Positions 17,144 to 24,342 of a DNA stretch of 64,000 nucleotides are shown one piece after another. Positions within the stretch are counted from its first letter, which is position 1, and each line of letters begins with the position of its first letter. The notes under the pieces are model-generated. The model did not search any database and was not told the DNA's origin. It was given only the letters and a program-made list of their open reading frames with translations. A program made the position numbers and the translations under genes. Source of the stretch: Tenacibaculum sp. AHE14PA (GTDB lineage: Bacteria; Bacteroidota; Bacteroidia; Flavobacteriales; Flavobacteriaceae); contig NZ_CP058983.1 in the NCBI RefSeq assembly GCF_019278465.1, forward strand, positions 806,001 through 870,000, written 5' to 3'.

Positions 17144-17671
17144 TTATTTAATCTTCTTTGGAGCTTCCATTGTTGTTCCACAATTAGAACAAGTACATTT
17201 CTGTTTATCAGAATAATATGTATCGAAAATAATAGGCATATCTGTTTCGATATTATCTAGTGCAAATTCTTCCCTGTATAACTGATTTCCACAGTTTTCA
17301 CAATACCATTCTAACGCATCTAACATTCCTTCCGAACGCGGATATTCAATTACCAAACCAACTGTATTTTCTTTACGTTGCGGTGAATGTGGCACTTTTC
17401 CTGGCAATAAATAAATATCACCTTCATTAATTTCAACATCTATCAATGTACCTTTATCATCTATGATTTTTAAAATCATATCCCCTTCAACCTGATAGAA
17501 AAATTCAGGTGTTTCATTATAATGGTAATCTTTTCTATTATTTGGGCCACCAACAACCATAACAATATATTCACCGTTATCCCAAACCTGTTTGTTACCA
17601 ACTGGCGGCTTTAATAAATGACGGTTTTCATCAATCCACTTTTTAAAATTTAAAGGCTGTACTAAACTCAT
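17144..17671 (-). CDS. 3-hydroxyanthranilate 3,4-dioxygenase
   Basis: This enzyme opens the ring of 3-hydroxyanthranilate with O2 to give 2-amino-3-carboxymuconate semialdehyde. The cupin iron ligands are His50, Glu56 and His95, with substrate-binding Arg46, Arg99 and Glu109 all in place. The 175-aa protein also keeps the bacterial C-terminal rubredoxin-like site: Cys124-x2-Cys127 and Cys161-x2-Cys164 (CENC, CSNC). The spacing agrees with the Cupriavidus enzyme. It lies in the kynurenine operon, upstream of ACMSD, its direct partner that removes the unstable product. Confidence 0.95.
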   Translation of the reverse strand: MSLVQPLNFKKWIDENRHLLKPPVGNKQVWDNGEYIVMVVGGPNNRKDYHYNETPEFFYQVEGDMILKIIDDKGTLIDVEINEGDIYLLPGKVPHSPQRKENTVGLVIEYPRSEGMLDALEWYCENCGNQLYREEFALDNIETDMPIIFDTYYSDKQKCTCSNCGTTMEAPKKIK

Positions 17672-17685
17672 ATCTCTATTTTTTT

Positions 17686-17853
17686 GGCGTTCCCTAAAGG
17701 TCGGGCTTTTCGCTGTATCTTTTTATGTCATTGCAAAGAAAATTTTTATCTTTCTATGATATCATCTAATCTTCAAAGAGATTACTTCGTTTCACTCGTA
17801 ATGACGCCGTTTTATTAACTTATAAAAAGGATGCCGCTGCAATCCCTAACGCT
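17686..17853. repeat. Repeat family D split by a family B element
   Basis: The outer arms are 17686-17724 (GGCGTTCCCTAAAGG onward) and 17824-17853 (ending CAATCCCTAACGC). Their outer ends, GCGTT and AACGC, are complementary. I recognise both arms as parts of a repeat seen in other Flavobacteriaceae genomes (from memory, not checked). A family B element occupies 17726-17806 between them. Confidence 0.65.
17726..17806. repeat. Intergenic inverted repeat, family B (nested)
   Basis: TGTCATTGCAAAGAA at the left and TCACTCGTAATGACG at the right are complementary ends, matching the copy at 17056-17134. The inner right arm GAGATTACTTCGTT also matches. It sits inside the family D repeat. Confidence 0.75.
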
Positions 17854-17939
17854 AAATTTGGTTTCTAAATTACAAACTTGTTATCTCTTTATAAATAATC
17901 CTTCAATTCGCTTATATAACAAACCTCAGCAAACAAGTT

Positions 17940-18067
17940 TAGCCCTGATTGAGTGGTTTGTTTGAGCTGTTTTTTGCTGTTAGTTCGAGTAAATTTGTAA
18001 AGTATGAACAAATTTGTATCGAGAACAGCAGCAAAAAAAGCGAGTAACGAAAGCAGGAAATAGCTTC
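17940..18067. repeat. Repeat family E with a nested family C segment
   Basis: The outer parts (TAGCCCTGATTGAGTGG ... GTTTGAGCTG and AAAAAAAGCGAGTAACGAAAG ... AGGAAATAGCTTC) match the element at 59399-59480. Between them, 17981-18026 (AGTTCGAGTAAATTTG ... TTTGTATCGAGAAC) resembles the left part of the family C element at 59157-59284. The composite lies 8 nt downstream of the SDR stop codon. Confidence 0.7.
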
Positions 18068-18075
18068 TAAAAAAA

Positions 18076-18852
18076 TTACAAACTCTTTGTTCTACCTCCA
18101 TCAACCGGAACGTTAATTCCGTTAATAAAACTTGCTTTTTCACTTGCTAAAAACACAATTGCATTGGCAATTTCTTCTGGCTTTGCAAAACGTTTTGCTG
18201 GTGAAGCATTCATCATGTTTTCTGAAACCACCTCAACAGACATTCCTGTTTTAGCTGCTTTATTATTTATAATTTCTTTTAAACGCTCAGTTCCTGTTGC
18301 ACCTGGCAACACGTTATTTACAGTAATATTAAACTGTCCCAGTTCGTTTGCCAATGTTTTAGACCAACTCGCAACGGCTCCACGAATAGTATTCGACACT
18401 CCCAAGCCGTCTAAAGGTTGTTTTACTGAAGTAGAAATCACATTAATTACCCTACCAAAACCTGCTTCTTTCATAAACGGAACCACCGCTTGCACTAATA
18501 CATGATTGCATTTTAAATGTTGAGTAAATGCAAGTTCAAACTCATCTAATTGCGCATTAAATACCGGTCCTCCTGCTGGGCCACCTGTATTGTTTACCAA
18601 AATGTGAAAATTTAAATCACTTGCTTCAATCTTTTCTTTTAATTCTGATGGATTCGAAAAGTCAGCAACAATATAATTGTGATTTTGGTTGTTATTTGGC
18701 AATTCTGCCAAAACGGCTTTCAACTTTTCTTCGTTACGAGCAATTAACGTTACGTTTACACCTTCTGATGCCAACCCTATTGCCGATGCTTTTCCTATTC
18801 CTTGTGTGCTTCCGCAAACCAAGGCGTTTTTATTTTGTATGTTTAAATTCAT
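18076..18852 (-). CDS. Divergent short-chain dehydrogenase/reductase-like protein
   Basis: A 258-aa Rossmann-fold SDR with the cofactor motif GSTQGIG at 14-20 and NNTGG at 87-91. The family's catalytic Tyr-x3-Lys is absent: the aligned segment reads SNTIR at 153-157, so Tyr is Ser and Lys is Arg. The same variant occurs in a recognised SDR subgroup (from memory), so the gene is not simply damaged. Its place between the aminomuconate semialdehyde dehydrogenase and the 3-hydroxyanthranilate dioxygenase suggests a part in kynurenine breakdown, but the reaction is unknown. Confidence 0.8.
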   Translation of the reverse strand: MNLNIQNKNALVCGSTQGIGKASAIGLASEGVNVTLIARNEEKLKAVLAELPNNNQNHNYIVADFSNPSELKEKIEASDLNFHILVNNTGGPAGGPVFNAQLDEFELAFTQHLKCNHVLVQAVVPFMKEAGFGRVINVISTSVKQPLDGLGVSNTIRGAVASWSKTLANELGQFNITVNNVLPGATGTERLKEIINNKAAKTGMSVEVVSENMMNASPAKRFAKPEEIANAIVFLASEKASFINGINVPVDGGRTKSL

Positions 18853-18873
18853 TTTTTTCTATTATATTATAGT

Positions 18874-18946
18874 TGTCAGATCGAGCGCAGTCGAGAACCA
18901 TTTATAGTTGATTTTTAATAACCTCTCGACTGCGCTCGAGGTGACA
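18874..18946. repeat. Palindromic repeat, family A
   Basis: TGTCAGATCGAGCGCAGTCG and, inverted, CTCGACTGCGCTCGAGGTGA form a hairpin of over 20 bp with an AT-rich loop. It ends 21 nt upstream of the SDR start codon and fills the gap behind the small gene at 18972. Confidence 0.85.
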
Positions 18947-18971
18947 AATCTATTGCCAATTTTTTTATTTT

Positions 18972-19190
18972 CTAATTGTTATTCTGGATCATTGTTTTAA
19001 TTTTAACCGCTTTTTCAAAGTGATCTAACTCATGAGTTTCAATCCACCATTTTGCGACTTCCATCAATAATTTCGGATTGTCATTTTTATTTTTAAAAAA
19101 CGCATAAAAAGATACCCCTACATTGGTTCCTTTTTTTGTAATCTTCTCATCACAAACATCAATAATTTTTTGTTGTATTTCTTTATTCAT
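18972..19190 (-). CDS. Small conserved-looking protein of unknown function
   Basis: A 72-aa protein starting MNKEIQQKIIDVCDEKITKK, with the block GVSFYAFFKNKNDNPKLLME and WWIETHELDHFEKAVKIKTM. It looks soluble and helical. I recall similar small proteins grouped as an uncharacterised DUF (possibly DUF6500), but cannot confirm it. The start at 19190 is preferred over an upstream in-frame ATG at 19250, because the extension is just the dehydrogenase 3' end read in another frame. It overlaps the dehydrogenase stop by 8 nt, so translation is probably coupled. Confidence 0.7.
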   Translation of the reverse strand: MNKEIQQKIIDVCDEKITKKGTNVGVSFYAFFKNKNDNPKLLMEVAKWWIETHELDHFEKAVKIKTMIQNNN

Positions 19191-20625
19191 AACTAATACA
19201 AATATTTTTAGGTTCTGTAAAAAAACGCAAGGCTTCAAAACCACCTTCACGCCCTACTCCGCTTTCTTTTTGGCCGCCAAAAGGCGTTCTTAAATCTCGT
19301 AACAACCATGTATTTACCCATACAATTCCTGCATGAACTTGTTTTGATATTTGCATGGTTCTGTTTAAGTTATTCGTCCAAAGTGTAGCTGACAATCCGT
19401 ATTTTACATCATTTGCCAAACGCAAAGCTTCTGCATCTGTTTTAAACGGCATTATGGTAACCACAGGCCCGAAAATCTCTTCTTGATTCAGCCTGCATTT
19501 ATTATCGGAAACCTCAATAATTGTTGGTTGTAAATAATATCCATTTTCACTGTCTATGACAGTAACAGTTTTCCCTCCAAAAAGGATTTTTCCGCCTTCT
19601 TGCTCGGCGATATCAATATATGATTTTACTTTTTCTAAATGTTGTTTAGAAACTAATGCGCCTATATTTGTATCTACTTCGGATGGATTACCAACCTTTA
19701 ATTCGGATACTTTTTGAATAAAACCTTTTTTAAATTTCTCATAGATTTTCTCCTCTACAAAAATTCTACTTCCGCATAAACAAATCTGACCTTGATTGGC
19801 AAATGAAGAGCGAACCGTAGTATTTAACATCTTTTCGTAATCGCAATCAGCAAAAATTAAATTCGGATTCTTACCTCCTAATTCTAATGATAGTTTCTTA
19901 AACATTGGTGCCGCCACTCGTGCAATGTGTGCCCCTGTAGCCGTGCCGCCTGTAAAAGAAATTGCTTTAATATTCGGGTGCTCTACAATTGCTTGCCCTG
20001 TGGTGGTTCCCAATCCGTGAACAATATTTAAAACACCTTTCGGGAGACCTGCCTCCGTACAAATCTCACCCAATAAATAAGCAGTCATTGGCGTTACTTC
20101 GCTTGGTTTTGCAACAACGCAATTTCCTGCAGCAATTGCCGGAGCTATTTTCCAAGTAAATAAATACAACGGTAAATTCCACGGAGAAATACAACCTACT
20201 ACTCCGATTGGCTGACGCATTGTAAAATTCATCGCATTTAAACCAACACTTTCATGCGCTTCGGATGAAAACTGCGTAATTGCATTTGCAAAAAACTGAA
20301 AATTACTTGACGCTCTCGGAATATCTATCTGAGTAGCTAAGCTTACTGGTTTTCCGTTATCTTTAGATTCTTCGGCTGCTAAAAAAGATAACTTTTCTTT
20401 TATCAATGTTGCAATCTTTGATAAGATGTTACTTCTCTCATCTAAAGATGTATTTGACCAACTAGGAAAAGCATCTGCTGCTGCTTTATAAGCTAACTCA
20501 ACATCTTCTTTTGTTGAATTCGGAATTTGAGAATATACTTCTCCATTTGATGGATTGTAATTATCAATCCATCTGTCAGCAACAGGAGAAATGAGTTTAC
20601 CGTTTATGTAGTTTTGTATATTCAC
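19183..20625 (-). CDS. 2-aminomuconate 6-semialdehyde dehydrogenase
   Basis: This NAD-dependent enzyme oxidises 2-aminomuconate semialdehyde to 2-aminomuconate. The 480-aa aldehyde dehydrogenase has Asn150 (SPWNLP), the NAD-binding FTGGTATG at 224-231, general base Glu248 (LELGGK) and catalytic Cys282 in GQICLCGSR. This is the hydroxymuconic/aminomuconic semialdehyde dehydrogenase type. The substrate is assigned from the operon, which holds the enzymes just before (ACMSD) and just after (2-aminomuconate deaminase) it. It starts 18 nt after the cupin gene and overlaps the small gene behind it. Confidence 0.88.
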   Translation of the reverse strand: MNIQNYINGKLISPVADRWIDNYNPSNGEVYSQIPNSTKEDVELAYKAAADAFPSWSNTSLDERSNILSKIATLIKEKLSFLAAEESKDNGKPVSLATQIDIPRASSNFQFFANAITQFSSEAHESVGLNAMNFTMRQPIGVVGCISPWNLPLYLFTWKIAPAIAAGNCVVAKPSEVTPMTAYLLGEICTEAGLPKGVLNIVHGLGTTTGQAIVEHPNIKAISFTGGTATGAHIARVAAPMFKKLSLELGGKNPNLIFADCDYEKMLNTTVRSSFANQGQICLCGSRIFVEEKIYEKFKKGFIQKVSELKVGNPSEVDTNIGALVSKQHLEKVKSYIDIAEQEGGKILFGGKTVTVIDSENGYYLQPTIIEVSDNKCRLNQEEIFGPVVTIMPFKTDAEALRLANDVKYGLSATLWTNNLNRTMQISKQVHAGIVWVNTWLLRDLRTPFGGQKESGVGREGGFEALRFFTEPKNICISYE

Positions 20626-20643
20626 TTTATTTTTTTTATTAAT

Positions 20644-21036
20644 CTATTTATATTCAATAATTAAAAAAACGGCAGTTTCATCACCTATATTTAAAACTTC
20701 GTGTGATGATCTCTCATCTTTTGAAAAACTAGAACCTGTTGGCACATTAACTTCTCTAGTCCCTTTAGCATCTTTAATTTTAAATCTACTTCCAGCCAGC
20801 GTATAACCAAAATGTTTGTTATGATAATGTTTCTCATGGCCAACTCCCGGTGGAAAAGTACATTTTAACACTCTTAATTCAGCATTATCCTTTAGTACTT
20901 CACAAACCTTTTCTCCTTTCCAACCAGCTTCTAAAGGATCTGGAAGCGTAGTTTTAGGCTTACATGATGATAAACCAATAATTAAAAAACAAAAAACTAT
21001 CTTTTTTATATGGATACTTCTTTTTAATATAACCAT
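20644..21036 (-). CDS. Cupin-domain lipoprotein
   Basis: A 130-aa protein with a lipoprotein signal (lipobox LSSC, Cys at about 25) and a single cupin domain. The metal motif region HEKHYHNKHFGYTLAG is at about 71-86, and the second motif, ERSSHEVLNIGD, is near 107-118. A lipid-anchored cupin outside the cytoplasm is odd in a cytosolic catabolic pathway. A ligand-binding role or an envelope enzyme is possible, but nothing in the sequence decides it. Its ATG follows the deaminase stop codon directly with no spacer, so the two are translationally coupled. Confidence 0.75.
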   Translation of the reverse strand: MVILKRSIHIKKIVFCFLIIGLSSCKPKTTLPDPLEAGWKGEKVCEVLKDNAELRVLKCTFPPGVGHEKHYHNKHFGYTLAGSRFKIKDAKGTREVNVPTGSSFSKDERSSHEVLNIGDETAVFLIIEYK

Positions 21037-21438
21037 CTATTGTTTTTTATACGCCATTACTTTAATCTCCACTACTAAATCTGGATGTGGTAATTGATGT
21101 ACAGCAACTGTTGTACGTGTTGGGCCTGTTTCTTTCTCAAAAAACTCTCCGTAGGCTTTATTATAACCTGCAAAATCATTCATGTTTACCAAGAATGAGG
21201 TCACATCAACCACGTCTTTAATACTTGCCCCAACGGTTTGTAATGTCTTATCGATATTCTTTAAAACTTCGCGTGTTTGTATTTCTGCATCTAACTTTTT
21301 AGTATTCATTTCGTCAATCAACTCCACACCTGCTATCGTATTGTCCGAACGCCTTGAACTTGTTCCTGAAACAAAAATAAAATCTCCCACAACTTTTACA
21401 TGTGGATATGCGCCTCTTGGTGTTACTTTTTTTTCCAT
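21037..21438 (-). CDS. 2-aminomuconate deaminase (RidA superfamily)
   Basis: A 133-aa RidA/YjgF-fold trimeric protein: [20 protein letters not shown] near the N-terminus, the [20 protein letters not shown] block with the conserved Arg, and the terminal Glu-containing strand. General RidA proteins hydrolyse enamines/imines. In this operon it should deaminate 2-aminomuconate to 4-oxalocrotonate, as in the 2-nitrobenzoate and tryptophan meta-cleavage routes. The deaminase assignment rests on the operon. It is followed without a gap by the cupin lipoprotein gene. Confidence 0.85.
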   Translation of the reverse strand: MEKKVTPRGAYPHVKVVGDFIFVSGTSSRRSDNTIAGVELIDEMNTKKLDAEIQTREVLKNIDKTLQTVGASIKDVVDVTSFLVNMNDFAGYNKAYGEFFEKETGPTRTTVAVHQLPHPDLVVEIKVMAYKKQ

Positions 21439-21449
21439 ACTTACTTTTT

Positions 21450-21520
21450 GTCTGGTCGAGCGCAGTCGAGACCTTTTTATATTCTTTATTTTAAAAACCT
21501 CTCGACTGCGCTCGAGGTGA
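21450..21520. repeat. Palindromic repeat, family A
   Basis: GTCTGGTCGAGCGCAGTCGA and the inverted CTCTCGACTGCGCTCGAGGT form a long hairpin around an AT-rich loop. It starts 8 nt after the DUF1697 stop and ends 11 nt before the deaminase ATG, filling the gap. Confidence 0.85.
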
Positions 21521-21528
21521 AATTTTAG

Positions 21529-22050
21529 TTATTTTTCTGCTAACTCCAACAACTTAAGTGTTGTTCTTAAATTCCGCGTTGTTGCAATTGCATTAAGCTT
21601 TTTCTCTATAAGATTATTTGTCAACTTTGTTTTTCCAAAACCTGTCGGACAATATAAGTACACAACATCATTATCTATTTTGCACTTATCTTCTTCTATA
21701 TTCTTAACTACAATTTCAGATATTTCTGTTTTTCTATCTAAGAATGTAAAGGCTACTATTTTTTCATTTTCAAGTGAAAAAGGATAGTTATTAATCGCTT
21801 TTTTCCATTCAGAAACTGTTCTAATAATCACAGGAACATGGTAACCGAATTCATCAAAAATTCCGTCTTTTATCTTTTTACAGATTGTTCTTTTATTTTC
21901 ATCTGATTCTAAAATAATATTCCCACTCTGAATATACGTTTGTATATTTTGAAACTGTAAATCGTTTAATAACTCACGTAAATCTACCATCGGGAGTTTA
22001 TTTTTTCCCGACACATTTATTCCGCGTAGTAAAACAATGTACTTTTTCAT
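21529..22050 (-). CDS. DUF1697 protein
   Basis: A 173-aa protein that opens with the family's signature MKKYIVLLRGINVSGKNKLP and continues with LQFQNIQTYIQSGNIILESD. The C-terminal KLTNNLIEKKLNAIATTRNL and TLKLLELAE are also typical. The family adopts a small alpha/beta fold with no known activity. It lies inside the kynurenine operon between the GIY-YIG gene and the deaminase, bordered on both sides by family A repeats. No link with kynurenine breakdown is apparent. Confidence 0.88.
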   Translation of the reverse strand: MKKYIVLLRGINVSGKNKLPMVDLRELLNDLQFQNIQTYIQSGNIILESDENKRTICKKIKDGIFDEFGYHVPVIIRTVSEWKKAINNYPFSLENEKIVAFTFLDRKTEISEIVVKNIEEDKCKIDNDVVYLYCPTGFGKTKLTNNLIEKKLNAIATTRNLRTTLKLLELAEK

Positions 22051-22066
22051 TTTTATTTTTGTTAAG

Positions 22067-22270
22067 CTCTCGACTGCGCTCGAGGAGACACATTTTATTT
22101 GATTTTACTTTTTTCTTCCTCTCAACTGCGCTCGAGGAGACAATTTTATCCTCTTTCGTAATATCAGTTCGAACTCAGTCAATAACTATTTATTTTATTA
22201 ACCTCTCGACTACACTTAAGGCGACATTTTTATCCTTTTCCGCAATGTCAATTCGAGCGCAGTCGAGAAC
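22067..22270. repeat. Cluster of family A repeats
   Basis: At least four copies fill this gap. Forward-oriented units are at 22067-22090 and 22118-22142. A degenerate inverted pair lies at about 22162-22225, and a unit of opposite orientation at 22246-22270 runs into the GIY-YIG stop codon. The first two units with their spacer (22067-22142) are nearly identical to 22598-22673 on the other side of the GIY-YIG gene: 76 nt with 4 mismatches by my count. Confidence 0.85.
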
Positions 22271-22590
22271 TATTTATTACCTGGATTGTATTTATGATGA
22301 GTTGCATTTCTACATTCTGATAAAATCCCTAACATGTCAAAATCTTTATTTGCTAATGCTAACTTCTTTTTACTGCTCCACTGTTTTATCTTTTTCTCGA
22401 AATAAATGGCTTGTTCAACGTCATTAAAAACCTGTTTAAATATCAATTCTAAAGGTCTTCTTTTAAAAGTAAAACAAGTTTTATTTAAACCTTTTTGATG
22501 CTCTTCATATCTTCTATTTATATCATTAGTCATTCCGGTATATAATAAACCATCCGCACATTTAATAATATAAACATAATACGTTTTCAT
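22270..22590 (-). CDS. GIY-YIG nuclease-domain protein
   Basis: A 106-aa single-domain GIY-YIG protein. The motif appears as YVYIIK (5-10) and LLYTGM (15-20), with the conserved Arg at 26-27 (NRRYEEH) and the metal-binding Glu at about 65 (YFEKKIKQW). Related small proteins are often called UPF0213/YhbQ-like; the family's cleavage targets are mostly unknown. Its stop codon touches a family A repeat, and another repeat pair begins 7 nt before its start codon. It interrupts the kynurenine operon in the same orientation, and no pathway role is evident. Confidence 0.88.
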   Translation of the reverse strand: MKTYYVYIIKCADGLLYTGMTNDINRRYEEHQKGLNKTCFTFKRRPLELIFKQVFNDVEQAIYFEKKIKQWSSKKKLALANKDFDMLGILSECRNATHHKYNPGNK

Positions 22591-22597
22591 AATTAAC

Positions 22598-22673
22598 CTC
22601 TCGACTGCGCTCGAGGAGACACATTTTATTTGATTTTACATTTTTCTTCCTCTCGATTGCGCCCGAGGAGACA
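22598..22673. repeat. Two family A units in direct orientation
   Basis: CTCTCGACTGCGCTCGAGGA and CTCTCGATTGCGCCCGAGGA are separated by an AT-rich spacer. The 76-nt block repeats 22067-22142 with 4 mismatches. It lies between the kmo stop and the GIY-YIG ATG. Confidence 0.85.
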
Positions 22674-22684
22674 TTTTAATTTAT

Positions 22685-24109
22685 TTACAATCCTGCTATT
22701 TTATCCTCTTCTAAAATATCGTTTGTTTCTTCTTTTACTTTTTCTAAAATAACCTTTAACTCTTCTTTTGTCATTTTTAAATGTGTGTGAACTTCATCAT
22801 CTACAATTAAATTTAATAAAGCTTTGTCTTGCGCTCTTCCTCGTTTCATAGCTTCATTATAACTAATTTCTTCGTTAAAAGTTACCAATGAATATTTAGA
22901 AAAATATTGATCCGGGAAATTTTTCTCTAAATCCTTTTCTATTTTTTGTTTTTCTTTAAATAACGGATTCGCCACATGATCTTTCATTTCATGAAAATTA
23001 TCAATTGCTAAATCGGCAATTGCATCTGTATCTTGTTTTCTTGCTTTTTCGTACCTTTTAAAAACTGTTTCCCAATCACTTATTTCTTCATCATCTTCGA
23101 AACTATTTAATATCTCATCAAAAACAGTAACATCTTCAAAAGAAGCATTCATTCCTTGTCCGTAAAACGGAACAATTGCATGCGCAGCATCTCCTATTAA
23201 AATTGTTTTATTTTTATAATACCACGGCGAACATTTTACGGTTCCTAACGCTCCTGTTGGATTGTTTAAAAACTCGTCTTTTATACTTGGTATTAAGGCT
23301 AAAGCATCTGGAAATTGCTCTTCAAAAAAGGTTGTTATTTTTTCTTCGGATGTTAAATTGTTAAAATTATATTCGCCTTCATCATAACTTAAAAACAAGG
23401 TTACTGTAAAACTTCCATCCATATTTGGTAAGGCTATTAACATATACTCACCACGAGGCCAAATATGTAAATGATCTTTACTTATTTGATGTTTACCTAC
23501 TTTATCAGCAGGAATTTCCAATTCTTTATATCCGTGGGATAAATAATTTTGAGAATAGCTAAATAAAAATTTACGCTCTAAATAATAGTTTTTTCTCAAA
23601 ATAGAACCAGCTCCGTCGGCACCAAAAATCACATCCGAGTTCACAGAAAACTCTTCTTTTGTAATATAGTCTTTAAAATGTGCAATTGTATTTTCAATAT
23701 CAACCGATGCACATTTTTTATTAAAATGAATCGTTACATTTTCATGCTTTTCTGCTTCTGTTAACAAAATACCATTTAAATCGCCTCGTGAAATTGAATT
23801 GATATACTCTCCTTCTCTTCCTGAGTAATTAGATGCAAAAGTATTTCCTTTAATATCATGCATTAATCGACCATACATGGGAATACAAATTTCTTTAGCT
23901 TTTTCTTCAACACCCGCTAAGCGCAATGCTTTAAATCCGCGATCAGATAGTGCTAAATTTATAGATCTTCCTGCAGAAATATCTGTAGTTCTTAAATCTG
24001 GTCTACTTTCATAAACCGTAACTTTAAAACCTCTTTGAGCTAAACGTAAAGCCAATAAACTTCCGCATAAACCAGCTCCTATAATTAATATGTTATCTTT
24101 TTTATTCAT
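22685..24109 (-). CDS. kmo: Kynurenine 3-monooxygenase
   Basis: This FAD enzyme hydroxylates L-kynurenine to 3-hydroxykynurenine using NADPH and O2. In 474 aa it shows the FAD dinucleotide-binding motif GAGLCGSLLALRLAQRGFKV at about 8-27, the mid-protein GADGAGSILRKNYYL, and the flavin-ribityl motif GDAAHAIVPFYGQGMNASFED near residue 300. The last about 60 residues form the C-terminal helical part typical of KMO. It follows kynureninase in the operon, across a gap holding family A repeats. Confidence 0.95.
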   Translation of the reverse strand: MNKKDNILIIGAGLCGSLLALRLAQRGFKVTVYESRPDLRTTDISAGRSINLALSDRGFKALRLAGVEEKAKEICIPMYGRLMHDIKGNTFASNYSGREGEYINSISRGDLNGILLTEAEKHENVTIHFNKKCASVDIENTIAHFKDYITKEEFSVNSDVIFGADGAGSILRKNYYLERKFLFSYSQNYLSHGYKELEIPADKVGKHQISKDHLHIWPRGEYMLIALPNMDGSFTVTLFLSYDEGEYNFNNLTSEEKITTFFEEQFPDALALIPSIKDEFLNNPTGALGTVKCSPWYYKNKTILIGDAAHAIVPFYGQGMNASFEDVTVFDEILNSFEDDEEISDWETVFKRYEKARKQDTDAIADLAIDNFHEMKDHVANPLFKEKQKIEKDLEKNFPDQYFSKYSLVTFNEEISYNEAMKRGRAQDKALLNLIVDDEVHTHLKMTKEELKVILEKVKEETNDILEEDKIAGL

Positions 24110-24119
24110 TTTATATTCG

Positions 24120-24178
24120 TGTCAGTTCGAGCGCAGTCGAGAACTAGTTAAAACCTCTCGACTGCGCTCGAGGAGACA
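24120..24178. repeat. Palindromic repeat, family A
   Basis: TGTCAGTTCGAGCGCAGTCG and CTCGACTGCGCTCGAGGAGA form a hairpin of over 20 bp with a short AT-rich loop. It lies 10 nt upstream of the kmo start codon. Confidence 0.85.
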
Positions 24179-24308
24179 TTATATGTATATTGTAAAATAT
24201 TATTTAACCATTTTATATAGCAATACTTTTCCTGAAAAAATATTAACGCTGAGACTTCAATAATCATCATTTTTTTCTCACTAAAACGCTGCTTACAATT
24301 AATAAACA

Positions 24309-24332
24309 CCTCTCGATTTCGATCGAGGAGAT
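24309..24332. repeat. Degenerate family A half-unit
   Basis: CCTCTCGATTTCGATCGAGG resembles one arm of the family A repeat. It lies 10 nt downstream of the kynureninase stop codon. Confidence 0.6.
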
Positions 24333-24342
24333 CTTTTTAGTT

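Larger units (their letters stand above)
17672..18075. other. 404-bp gap made up of repeats
   Basis: This gap between the SDR and dioxygenase genes has no convincing gene. It holds a family D repeat interrupted by a family B copy (17686-17853) and a family E repeat interrupted by a family C copy (17940-18067). An 84-aa frame across it is repeat-derived and was not called. Confidence 0.8.

Noticed and set aside
17889-18143. 84-codon minus-strand frame between the SDR and dioxygenase genes
   Set aside because: It lies within the nested repeats, overlaps the SDR 3' end, and its protein reads like repeat sequence with no family features.
22067-22270. CRISPR array
   Set aside because: The units are self-complementary, vary in orientation and spacing, and there are no cas genes nearby; they behave as palindromic intergenic repeats.
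22059-22427. 122-codon plus-strand frame across the repeat cluster and the GIY-YIG gene
   Set aside because: It consists of repeat units and the antisense of the GIY-YIG gene; composition and context do not support a gene.
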